Notes under the pieces: model-generated
Seen by the model: only the letters and a program-made list of their open reading frames with translations
Database searches by the model: none
What the model was told of the DNA's origin: nothing
Assembly (NCBI RefSeq): GCF_001638985.1
Contig: NW_017265142.1
Coordinates: forward strand, 558,001-622,000
DNA length: 64,000 nucleotides
Reading direction: 5' to 3'
From: Phycomyces blakesleeanus NRRL 1555(-)
Taxonomy: Eukaryota; Mucoromycota; Mucoromycetes; Mucorales; Phycomycetaceae
Translations under genes and position numbers: made by a program
Shown: in pieces, positions 12,509-22,780 of the stretch
How the letters are laid out: every line of letters starts with the position of its first letter
Numbering within the stretch: position 1 is the first letter of the stretch

Positions 12509-13054
12509 ACAACAACACAAGCTACAGCTACAGCTACAAATCTAAATACAAATGCAACTACAGCTGCAACTGCAACTACAACAATTAATACTGGATATCG
12601 TCCACAGCAACCGATACCTCCACCTTCAAAAACTGGGTTGTCTAGTAGCAGTAATAGTAGCAGTAGCAGCAGCAGTAGCAGCAGCAACAGCAGCAACAGT
12701 AATAATAATAATAATAACAACAGCAACAGCAACAACAATACCGAGCCAGAGAAGAAGAAAGTGGCTCCTCCTCCTCCTCCTTCGCGACCAGCCAGAAACA
12801 CAAGTCTTTCATCAGATACGAGTGTGGATGCTTGGCGTTACCAAACTTTGTTTGACACGATACAAGACGAGGGATTTGTGGATGGTCAGACAGCCAAACT
12901 ACTCTGGCAAAGAAGTCATTTACCTAGTCCGAAGCTAGCTCAGATTTGGCGTGAATGTGATCCCTACAATAACGGTTTACTCGACAAACAAGCATTCGTA
13001 TTAGGGATGAGTAAAATTGACTTGATGTTGAAGAAGTACGAGGAGACTTTATAG
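10421..13054 (+). CDS. SH3 (N-terminal) and EH-domain (C-terminal) adaptor protein, intronless
   Basis: 877 aa. Residues about 5-62 form an SH3 domain (LKAKALFDCNAEDEGEISF, PDWYVGRL, GLFPFNYVEFI). The middle (about 65-790) is low-complexity: many PxxP-type stretches (KPKPAVGPKP, PPLPP, APPPPPS), Asn, Ser and Thr runs, and KP-rich segments. Residues about 795-877 form an EH domain with the conserved LAQIWRECD block (NPF-pocket Trp) and an EF-hand-like loop DPYNNGLLD. Known EH proteins bind NPF peptides in endocytosis and phosphoinositide control; yeast Irs4/Tax4 have a C-terminal EH but no SH3. I chose ATG 10421 because the upstream open stretch encodes only Tyr/Thr/His-rich repeat translation typical of a CA-rich leader. 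A role in endocytosis or cortical actin is inference. Confidence 0.85.
11819..11848 (+). repeat. in-frame (AAC)n poly-Asn tract
   Basis: About ten AAC codons in a row encode Asn in the SH3/EH adaptor. Related AAT/AAC runs lie around 11740-11790. Confidence 0.85.
12640..12740 (+). repeat. in-frame AGC/AAC/AAT tract (poly-Ser then poly-Asn)
   Basis: A long run of AGT/AGC then AAT/AAC codons encodes Ser- and Asn-rich sequence in the SH3/EH adaptor; likely to vary in length between strains. Confidence 0.85.
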
Positions 13055-13184
13055 CCGCACGAATACGACTACCAAAGACGAAATGAACGAGTGAATGAAT
13101 GGATGAATGAAAGGAAAAGAAGAAGCAAAAGAGAGAGAGAAAAAAAAAGAGAGGGAAAAAGAGAAAATGGTTAATTTATCTTTT

Positions 13185-13186
<2 letters not shown>

Positions 13187-13221
<35 letters not shown>
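13187..13221. repeat. (TA)n microsatellite between two convergent genes
   Basis: About 17 TA units in the 200-nt gap between the convergent SH3/EH and Era-like genes. It probably lies in overlapping 3' ends. Confidence 0.85.
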
Positions 13222-13227
<6 letters not shown>

Positions 13228-13255
13228 GTATATGTATAATCTAGTTTATCAATGT

Positions 13256-15582
13256 CTAGTGTTTTTTTGTTCTGACTTGAATATATAATTGAACAGGTCG
13301 GTTGAGCGCTAAGCTGATTTGAGTCCGTGCTTCCTGAACAACCTGATCAATGACCGCGCCCTTGGCGCCAACAACAATCTTCTGCTGACTGTCACGCTCC
13401 ACGTAGACGGTTTGGTCGATTCGAATGCCCTTTTCTGTCTCTGTCCAGCCTACATTTTCCTATCAAAGTAGATCAAACAAAAAAAAACCCTCCCAACGTT
13501 AGGTCTACTTTACTAAAGAGAATTTGAAAAGAGGTGGATAGGGGGTTGCTTTTTGTTTTGTTTACCTGTTTGAGCATGTAAGGAATATATTGGTGCAGGC
13601 GCTTAAAGAATTCTACACGAATCAATTCCTCTACTCGTTTGAGATCAGACATCTCGGACTTGAGTTCTTTGGGATAAGCCCACTCTTTTGGTTGGGAGAC
13701 CGAAAAGAGAGAATCCTAAGTAAGAAATGAATACAAGTTTAATAGCCAATTCTAGAAGAAGGCGAGGAGAGGAGATCATGATATCTGTCTAAATATCCAA
13801 GCTTTGGCTTACCTTGAGTTTGGTAAGACCAGATTCTTTCAGTGCAGAAACATAAAGTGTTTGCTTGATATGACAATAGCCTTCTTTGTATCGTGCCGTA
13901 ACTTCCTCCAGAATAGTGTCATCACTGTCCAACAAATCCATCTAATGTACAAGGGCCAAAAAGAAAAAATTAAATATAAATATAAATTAACACTGTTTTC
14001 TTTCGCTTCTTAAACATTTAACATCCTGCAATTTGTATATATGTATATTCTTTAAAAAAAAAGCTTTACCTTGTTGAATACAAGAGTGGCAGGAATAGAA
14101 TATTTTTTGAGCTGAGCAATGATAGATTCTTCTGCTAATCTAGCTTCAGGCATCAATGCCTTTCTGGAATCAACCAAAATGACAACTATGGAAAATCAAT
14201 GTTTGTGTCAGTGCTCAATATGTCGTTAAAGAAAGAAAGAAAGAAAGAGTCGAGATTCATACCATGATCTGCTTCATCCAAAGATCGCCATGCAGATGTC
14301 AAGAGCGTTCTATTCATCTTGATGCCACTATTATCGGGAACAATACCAGGTGTATCTAAGAAGACCTAATTATATAAATATAAGCGACAGGATATTTCAA
14401 TACACTCAAAAGAAAGAAAAATGAAATTCAAAACATACGACTTGGTAATTGTCTTGAGAGAGGACTGCCAAGATTCTCTCTCGTGTGGTATGTGCTTTGG
14501 ATGAGACAACTGTGACCTAAATAGACCATTCATAATTATATGTCAGTCATTGGTTACTGTATGTACTTTTATGTATGTTTACCTGTTCTCCTACAATTTT
14601 GTTGATAAGGGTCGATTTTCCTGCGTTCGCTTCACCAATAACTGCAACCTTTACACTGTGAGGATTCTCTGGTTGTGTTACGTTTTGGACAATTTTTATA
14701 AGACGTTGAGAAAGGCCTGTGAAGAAGAAGAAGATGCAATTCTAGTTAGTAATTTTTGCCCTCATACATACATATATATATATATACTATGTGTATTTAA
14801 ATCCATTTCATTTTACCTGCTGGTTCTCTTGTCTTCATCGAATTTAAAACACTGGGGATATATCCACCTGCTTCTTTTGTATTTCTCTCTCGTTTGATTC
14901 TGTCAGTCGAGGTTCTATTCTCTTTTATTCTCCCTTCTTCTACAGTGCTGTACTCTTTGCGTGCCTTGAGATCTAGATCCCTGTATACGTTTCGGTCAGG
15001 ATTCTCTTTTCGAGAATATTCATTTCTACCCTGACTCTCGGAGCCGTGTCTACTATCATAGCCATCATCCCAACTTTCTGTTCGACGGTTGTTGTTGTTG
15101 TATCTTCTTTCCCGGGTACTTCCATAGTAGTCTCGATTATTCTGGTGATCGTTATCATTAAAGTTTTGTCGATAGCTGCCTCTTTGGAATCCTGCCTGAT
15201 CGTCATCGTATCTGTTGCCTTGACTACTGTGGGTTCTACTGTTGTTGGATGTACGATGTCGGTTGTTGACAAAGTCAATGTCATTAAATGAGTTGATTTT
15301 ATCTTCTCGATCCCAATTGGTACGTTTGTTTTCGTCATATGTGCTGTGTGCGGCTAAGCCATTAGTCTTCCAGGTATTTTCGCTTTTCTTAAGGATTCCT
15401 TCAGGAACATTTTGAGATCGTAACTGTTCTCGTCTGGCCGTAGAAGTTCGTGCCCCTTTTTTGGGTTTGATAAGTTCCAAAGGAACACCTGCTTCGTGTT
15501 TTGCTCGAGTCATGATTGCATATGAGCGCTGTGGAAAGGCATTAAGCCAGCCTTTTTTTTTCAAAAAAAAAAAGGATCGCAT
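13256..15582 (-). CDS. Era-family GTPase (ERAL1-like) with long N-terminal extension, 8 exons
   Basis: Exons (5' to 3'): 14817-15582, 14583-14716, 14439-14516, 14263-14365, 14070-14185, 13813-13941, 13566-13715, 13256-13459 (559 aa). G1 is GEANAGKST at about 283-291, G2 region AHTTRERI, G3 DTPG, G4 NKMD (split by an intron), G5 SAL. The last exon is the KH domain (KIVVGAKGAVIDQVVQEA). Bacterial Era and mitochondrial ERAL1 act on the 3' end of small-subunit rRNA during ribosome assembly. The N-terminus MRSFFFLKKKGWLNAFPQRS is basic and hydrophobic, so mitochondrial import is likely. Unusual: about 255 residues precede the GTPase domain, with an Asn/Arg/Tyr/Asp-rich disordered segment (about 75-200) resembling RNA-binding low-complexity regions. 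The GTPase call is firm; organelle and RNA target are inferred from the family. Confidence 0.92.
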
Positions 15583-17100
15583 TTATAAAGTTAGAAAGAA
15601 ATAAGAAGAAAAGATAATTCAAAATAGTGTGGATATGATTTGGAATAATTCTATAAATCCATCTTACAAGATCGAAAGGTGCTTGTGATTGGAATTGTAG
15701 TACTAGATCGATGCATTATACAGTTTGGTTTATTTGTCAAAGAGTAGGCCTGATTTTTAAAAAACAAACATCAATTTGAACCCACACAAACTGATGCACA
15801 CAGATACACACACAGACACGAATAGCGCTTTAAATGATGACAGTCACGCCTGCCCTGCATTTGACAATTAGGATCAAGATACAGGTGCATTGATGAATAA
15901 AAGAAGGTTAAAATGGAAGATGATTAAGCCTGGTCCATTAGAGAAAAGAAGGAAGAAGAAGAAAATAAAGTATACAAGTTTTGACTAAAGCTACATATCA
16001 AGACACTCTTTTTCCATAAACTTATATTTTTTTTTAAAAAAAAAGCAAAAAGCAAAATGATTAATGATCAATTCTAAAGCCATTTTGTCTATTGGGCATT
16101 TTTGGTTTGCCATTGTGCGAATCGTATGTTACACAGAAATGACAGTATTCAAATATGGCAGCACAAGAATAAAATGAATAGTGGCAATAGACAAGATGAC
16201 AAATTTGTACACTATTTTCATAGAATTATTTATTTGTCTTGTATAAAATAAAGAACTATTACACAAATTTTAATTACTTTAGCTATTACTTGTGTATAGC
16301 TAAGAATATTTATAATAGAGAATAGGAATATTAGTGAGTAAAATTTGTGTAGTAAAATTCAGGACAGAAAGATGTACAGATAATTGATGAATTCTGGGTT
16401 TCTTTCTTCTTTTAATAGCCTGTCAACATAAGATGTGTTGCTTAGAATAGGGGGTGGAATTGGTTTATTAATGACAATATTAAGAGTAGTTGAAGGGTAT
16501 CGTGACTATAAGTAAACATAGAAGGATGAGCTTTGTAGATCCTTACTATAAATAAGATCAATGCTATAATAGAACATGATTCTACCATAAGGATAAAGAC
16601 AATTGGGACACAATGACCAATAGAAAGAAAAGAAAGGCTAGAGGCAAATATTTTGTTTGTTTGTTTTCTTTTTCTTTTAAAGATACTATTATCAAAATAG
16701 AATCTCAAAGTCTACTCTAGTCTAGTCTATAAGCACACGCACACAAAGAGAAAGAACTGTATTTACAAAGAAGTGGAGATATTAATAACATCTGCCTACA
16801 AGCACATAATGTCGGTGCACCTATTGTCCTAAAGACAAGAGCAGATATGCGCCCCCAATTTGAAAATGAGTATTAATGAGTTTACTAGTAATTCTGCCCA
16901 CAGTTTAAATGATTTAATACATCATTTTTTCTAAAAATCGAGAGTTTTAAAGATGTAATGAAAAATAGATATTGTAGAGGCTGCAGCTTGTTGATGTCGC
17001 ATTACCAGATCGTGTGCTAAACAAACCGATCTTAACAAGATAATGCACTATGCTGAAAGGTTAGATCTCTATTGATTTGATATCGATTAATCTAAATTCT

Positions 17101-17128
17101 ATAATAATAATAATAATAATAATAATAA
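17101..17128. repeat. (TAA)n microsatellite
   Basis: About nine TAA units in a gene-free spacer. Confidence 0.85.
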
Positions 17129-18286
17129 CGGATATCGAACAAGGTATTATAGTAGCAAAACCTTGTGTAAGCTTTGTACTTGAAAACAATACGAAACATC
17201 ATTACGAAACACAAGGGCTGTAGAAAGGGAAACGTATGATTATTTTTCAACTGTGGGATTTCTATACAAGGATATTTCAAAAGTCAGCCTTTCAAGTAAA
17301 CTAAATACACATACACCTTTTAATATTATTATATTAATATTAACAACTGACTACCCTAAAGTACACACGTTAAAAGATCAATGATTAATATCTATATTAT
17401 ATAGGGTAACATGGCTTCTATATTATGTCAGTTTTCTTTTAAAATAATAATAATCGTATTTATGGCTTGTTGTTTATTGAATAATTTCAAGATCAACTCG
17501 TGATATTCTCCATTACATTTTTAACCTTTCTTCTCTCTATTTGGATAGAATAGCATGGATCATCTTTCTTAATAGTCTAGAAAACAAAACCTTTTGTTCA
17601 ATGACGCAAAAATAAAGAAGAAAGAAAAAAACAATGATAATAAGGAGGGGGGATTCAAGGTCGTGCTTTTTTCTTTATTATCAGATTGAACTTGTAAGAA
17701 ACTTTGAATTCTTTGTGAAATGTAAAGGAGGTTTTGGCCAACTGTAGATATCTATATGATACTCTTCAAGTTGTTCCTGAGCAAATTTACAAAATTGTAT
17801 CAAGAATACAAGCCTCGTTTATATTCCTTTTTTAAAAAAAAGATAAATAAATGATATTCAAGACTCCTGATGTACTAAACTCAAATTGACGGCCTATTGC
17901 AAATGGAGTATGTTTGATATCATTTCTGTTTGTTCTCTTGACAGTCATAATCACTCACTCATACTTAATCGAATCGGAAGGTCATGATTGGTGATGAGCC
18001 AGGCTGTGTGTATGTGGGTGTGGTACATAATTCTGGTGTAGACAAAAGCATTGGCCAAGTCATTTGGTATCTTTCTATACAATCGATTATATTATTAATA
18101 GCACCAGACCTGCTCAATTATTGTTTGTTCATCTTGCGATTAGTGTTAAAATCATAGGAGCCAGGACCTGACACAGATTATGTATGTGTAAGGAAGCTCA
18201 AGATTTGGTTTGTACTGACACGTCTATAATAGATTATTTTATTTAACAAGCCTGATGGAGGGGGTTTGGTTTGGTTTGGTTTTCTC

Positions 18287-18347
18287 TCCGCCAAGTTCCG
18301 TGTAAAGAGAGGACAATGATGTAGGACAGTAGCACATTTTGGCGGAA
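18287..18347. promoter_or_regulatory. inverted pair of TTGGCGGA elements (E2F/MBF-like?)
   Basis: TCCGCCAA at 18287-18294 and TTTTGGCGGAA at 18337-18347 form an inverted pair of the same octamer about 43 nt apart, roughly 510-570 nt upstream of the 162-aa gene. The second copy resembles an E2F-type site. Function is inference; in an AT-rich spacer such GC-rich matched elements stand out. Confidence 0.3.
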
Positions 18348-18730
18348 TTGCCGGGTAAGTTCGGTGAGGATGAAGACTTGGTTTAGATAAGACCAAAAAA
18401 GGGGTCGAAATAGAGCATAGAGAGACAGACAAAGAGAGAGAGCAAAAGAGAAAGAAAAGAATCTGAATCTGAATTGCAACTGCAACTACGACTGCGACTG
18501 TGACCCATTTGATGGGAAAAGCTTACAAGTTGCTTTGTCGATTAGATATCTTTCCTTTTTCTCCTCCTCCCTTGTTTTCTTTTGTACTATTGGCTAGAGT
18601 ATCCTGGCTCATTCTGGTCAATTCATTCATTGGATCTCTCTGCTTCCTTTCTTGCATGGCTACCTTTCCTTGAATCTCCGAGACTCCCCTTGTTTAGAGC
18701 CTCTAAACAATCATCCTGATGATTCTCTGA

Positions 18731-18767
18731 TTATTTAATTATTTAATTATTTAATTATTTAATTATT
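18731..18767 (+). repeat. (TTATTTAA)n octamer repeat in a promoter region
   Basis: Four to five copies of TTAATTAT, about 90-125 nt upstream of the ATG at 18856. Confidence 0.8.
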
Positions 18768-18855
18768 TTTATTTTTTGCTTATTTTCTCTCCATCTTTCT
18801 TTCTACTTGTTTTTTCATAAATCAACCAAATCACCAACATTATCTTTCTCTAACC

Positions 18856-19344
18856 ATGGATCAAGACAATTGCTTTCAGTCAACATTCGATTTTATCTCC
18901 TTGACATCCGAAGACACTTACATGTATTCTGATGAGAAATACACAATGTGGCTAGACGATTCTGAATGCCAGGAGAATCTGTTTGATATCATGCTCTTGA
19001 CTCCTGAAGAATCATTTGTCGAAGATAATCACATCAAGACGCACATCAGGCTGTTTTTTGAAGAACTTGGATATCTCACAGAAGAGCCAGAACCCATTGA
19101 TCCTACACGAGACTACGAAGCTGAAGCAAAAATATTGTTTGCCTCTCGCAACCTGAAAACCCGCCAGAAACACATCTGCCTCTCAGATCTACCTTCTCTA
19201 GACCACTTCCCATCATCGTCCTCATCGTCCTCAATACCCGCTCAGTCCATACAGCAAGACTTTTCTTCACACACCCCAATTCCACTCCATTATACCCATA
19301 CAGACAATTCCAGTCATGTCAACACCGCGCACTTTTCACCATAG
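18856..19344 (+). CDS. small acidic protein of unknown function (162 aa)
   Basis: Single exon starting MDQDNCFQSTFDFISLTSED in a good context (ACCATGG), behind a pyrimidine-rich leader. The first 95 residues are strongly acidic and rich in Phe, Leu and Tyr (DFISL, NLFDIMLLTPEES, RLFFEELGYLTEEPEP), a pattern like transcription activation segments or short partner-binding helices. A basic patch follows (RNLKTRQKH, about 98-106), then SDLPSLDHF and a Ser-rich, His/Thr-rich tail with no recognisable domain. No signal peptide or membrane segment. I do not recognise the family. Codon use is protein-like and the frame is uninterrupted, so I think it is real; a transcription cofactor or cell-cycle factor is only a guess. 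Confidence 0.6.
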   Translation: MDQDNCFQSTFDFISLTSEDTYMYSDEKYTMWLDDSECQENLFDIMLLTPEESFVEDNHIKTHIRLFFEELGYLTEEPEPIDPTRDYEAEAKILFASRNLKTRQKHICLSDLPSLDHFPSSSSSSSIPAQSIQQDFSSHTPIPLHYTHTDNSSHVNTAHFSP

Positions 19345-19615
19345 CAATACCAATAATAATGATAGTAATATTAGCTCCAATACCAATAATTCTTACATAA
19401 TTTCTAGATTGAAAAAACAACAACTTGTTCCCTTTTTTTGATATGTACATATTTATATATATATTCATATAAACACTCTCACAATCTATCTTTATCCGAT
19501 TGGTCTGATTATGTGGTATTTAAATGTAAAGCACAACTCCAAATAAAGACACATACACAACTTGCATTCATTCCACTATTGAAGTCCCGTCCAAGTAATA
19601 AATATAAATATAAAT

Positions 19616-19647
<32 letters not shown>

Positions 19648-19879
19648 TTAATAGGCTGCGATAAGGTGGGGTAGAAAATGTCTTAATTATTTTCCCGGTT
19701 TCAAATTCATATATATAATATATGTGTGTGTGTATGGGGAAATATAATAATGTAATATATTTTAAGAGTATATATATATAAATATATATAAATAATGAAT
19801 TAATTGTTTAATTCAGCAGTGCAAAAGTTCTTGTTGTCTTTTATTTTTTGAAAAAAATCAGACAAAAATATAGGTAAAA
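19345..19879. other. short spacer between convergent genes
   Basis: AT-rich 3' regions of two convergent genes with (AAT)n at about 19615-19642 and TA/TG tracts around 19709-19735. No gene seen. Confidence 0.5.
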
Positions 19880-22780
19880 TCAATAGTTTTCTTTTGCCTC
19901 TTTCATCAATACCTCTCCCTTGCGTTTAATGATTCCTAAATGAATAATACGATCGCCTGCCATGGCAACAGGGTTAGAACTACGACCGATTACCTACAGT
20001 TAAAACAAAATTAGACCAGATTTTATATTTACATACACAAAGTTATATATATATATGAAACTCACCACACCAGCACAAGGAGCATCGTACTCTTCGATAA
20101 CATTTCCAAACATAGACTTTACGCGTGCAATAATGTCACCTTTACGAATGATGGTATTTACATCTGGATAGACCTCCAGAACACCACCTGTTTTGGTGTA
20201 AATCTAAAGGGTTCAAGTTTCTTGGTTAAGACTATAACTGATCTTTAGATCATTCAAACAAAACAAAACAAAAAGAAAATTAATATTCTACCCAGAATCC
20301 TTTAGAGCACAAAATGGTAGTAGTTGGACCGATAAACTTTTCTTCAGAAAGCACATTCTCCAATGGGAACATGTCCAACTTATTCAATATTCTCATAACA
20401 CCCATAAAAGACCACTGGACACCAAAAAATCAAAAGAAGTTAATACTAAGAAACCTGGCTTAGTTTAGTCTATTAACCTATATATATATATATAACTTGC
20501 CTCAACAAACTGCTCTTGGAACATCTGTGGATTTCCAATCTCGACAGTAATAGATTTGATACCCCGTGTGGCTGCGGCTGATCTCAATGTGCCATCCTGA
20601 CCAGAATTATGAAGAATTATCTGAGGTTTCTGAAGCTGAGCAAGCATAGCAGCCCCAGAATCATTCTAATACCACAACTGTCAGTCAGATGTCTATATAT
20701 ATATATATACATACCATATCGGCTCGAACATAAAAAGAATTTACACGGCCAAAACTAGCTGTGTGAAGGTCGATGTGATAGTTGAATTGTGAAATGATCT
20801 TGTTCATGATGTGGAAACAATAGACTTGGGAAGCAAAACCGTCTTCCTTTCCGGGGAACATACGGTTGAGATCACGCCCGTCTGAGAATTCGCGCTGAAA
20901 TTTGAGATATCCAGTAACGTTGACACAAGGGATAGCCACAAGAGTACCACGAAGAACCTGAACATCAATCGATGAAGCTACCCTAAGAATAACAAAGAGA
21001 GAGAAAGAGAAAATATACTGTTGATCAATACACTTATTCAAACAGAGAAGTGAGATTATTAAGAATGGTTCTTACTTGTGAATACATGGCACACCATTAA
21101 GCTCATTTCCGTGAACAGCAGCTGTAATTCCAACCACTGGGCTAAAGACAATTATTTGTTTTAATTTTTTTTTATAAAAAAAAGTGTTATGATTTTGTGG
21201 GATTTCTTGTTTGACAAATCAATATTGTGCCTTTGTATCTTTCTTACCCGTCAGCAGATCCACGACACACAATTACAGGTAACTTAAGCCACTCATTCAT
21301 TCCTTGAGTCATCATCTTGATCCAAGCTGTGCTTGTAGTATGAAGAGGATAATCCTCAATTACCAATCGATCGCGTATCATAGGCGGAGGCATTTCTGAA
21401 TCAAAATGGAAAAACGCTGAAGAAGGAGGTTCATAGATCTGAGTCGAGTCCCACGTTGGTTGGGCACCTTGTAATTCTTCTCGCGGCGTGTTAAGTGATA
21501 TGTCTTCGGGTGTCTTGATGGCACTGTCAGGCTGGTTAGGACACACAACGAGAGAACTATTGCGGCGACCTTGACGTATTTCACTAGGTAGTGCAGAAGG
21601 GCGTCTCTCTGTGTGGGGTTGCTCTGTTACAGCCGTCGACTCTGCCACTTGAATGACTACCAATGTAACTTGAAACACACGCACAAAATAAAAAATAAAT
21701 AAAAAGTCTATCAGCAACATCACTCACAAAGTACCAATATATAATAGTAGCTATATGAATTCTATTAGACACAAACCTTCAACTTTTTCATTAGAATCAT
21801 CCGATTCAGTACTGCTTCCTTTAGTGCTATCGCTAGCAAATGATCCAACCCTGATATCCATTTGACTTGGACCAGCTTCTTGATCGCGCTCAATGTAAAG
21901 ACATTGGCCTTGCTTGAGTGCATTTGTACGAGCATGGCTCCGATGTTCATCTAGTGAGATACAGCAGCTACCTTTGACTACATAGACGAGCGCAAAAGCA
22001 CCGACCATTAAGATCTTATTGTCTTCTGCTTCAGTAGCCGAGGTTCCAATTGTTATCACTTTGGACTGGGCAGTTCCAAAGCTTTTATTGAGCATAAAGT
22101 GGATACTAGAGATAGGTCCATTTGTGATTCTACAAGAAGTTGTCCTATTCAAAAGTACAAGTGTTAAATTTTCTAAAAAAAAAATGAATTACAATTGTGT
22201 TGTACCAAGTTCTATTGTTATTTGTTGGTCTGCAAAAAAGAAGAAGAAGAAGAAGACTCACCACTGTCCTTCCCAAGTGTATGGAAATAAAGGCTTGACG
22301 TTTATCAAGGCCTCAGTATCTTGGTGTCTCAGTAGTAAAGAAGGTGCTTCTGATTTTTTATTGGGTAGGACTATCATGGTGCTAATGAGGTCATTTGTTA
22401 GATTTTAGTTTAGTATATATTTTTTTATAAAGCTCCCCCCTTACCAGTCATATCCAGGAAATATGCAAAATGTACTATCAGATCTTGTTTCTGTCACACT
22501 GAGGCGCCAGAGGAATGGATCTTTCTTAAAGTCAGTATTGGGTGGATATATTGCGATCTCTGTAGTTGTCCCAAGTCCATTCTTCCACGCCTGTTTGCGA
22601 TAATCAGTCCTTAACATACAAACAATCAAAGATGGGCCTTGCGTTTAGTACAAGAAGTTGGTTTCAATTAAACCACACTTACTCTGGAACTAGAGAACAG
22701 ACTTTTAAGAGAGTTGGTTCTGGAGAACTAGACTCTAGAAGTGTACTGTGGGAATGAGCATTGGGGTCTCTGGGTGACAT
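19880..22780 (-). CDS. fusion protein: HutD/Ves cupin domain + AstE/AspA-type zinc deacylase, 11 exons
   Basis: Exons (5' to 3'): 22683-22780, 22445-22609, 22262-22381, 21777-22144, 21248-21668, 21076-21141, 20715-20982, 20501-20665, 20292-20414, 20066-20203, 19880-19992 (681 aa). Residues about 34-262 are HutD/Ves-like: AWKNGLGTTTEIAIYP, FLWRLSVTE, FCIFPGYDW, PYTWEGQW. A Ser/Pro/Thr-rich linker follows (about 263-335). Residues about 340-681 are a succinylglutamate desuccinylase/aspartoacylase (M14-like) domain with all key blocks: AVHGNELNG (His and Glu zinc ligands), DLNRMFPG, IDLHTA (third ligand) and ITVEIGNP (catalytic Glu). The family removes acyl groups from N-acyl amino acids; HutD is a bacterial cupin encoded with histidine-utilisation genes, of unclear function. 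The intron between 20501 and 20414 is GC-AG. The domain-joining intron (21669-21776) keeps frame and no start or terminator is evident there, favouring one polypeptide. Substrate unknown. Confidence 0.85.

Larger units (their letters stand above)
15583..18855. other. 3.3-kb spacer, no gene seen
   Basis: No coherent coding exons on either strand. It holds a (TAA)n repeat at 17101-17128, A/T homopolymers and, at 18287-18347, an inverted pair of TTGGCGGA elements. The last 300 nt before the next ATG become T/C-rich with a (TTAATTAT)-type repeat (18731-18767), consistent with the promoter and leader of the gene at 18856. Confidence 0.5.

Noticed and set aside
12325..12801. 158-codon minus-strand frame rich in Leu and Gly
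   Set aside because: Translation of the antisense of the poly-Ser/Asn tracts of the SH3/EH adaptor; a low-complexity artefact.
21669..21776. Splitting the HutD and AstE parts into two genes
   Set aside because: The frame runs on through a well-formed intron, exon 5 completes the last HutD strand (VTLVVIQVAES), and no ATG with promoter or polyA-like signal separates them; still listed as the main test of the fusion.
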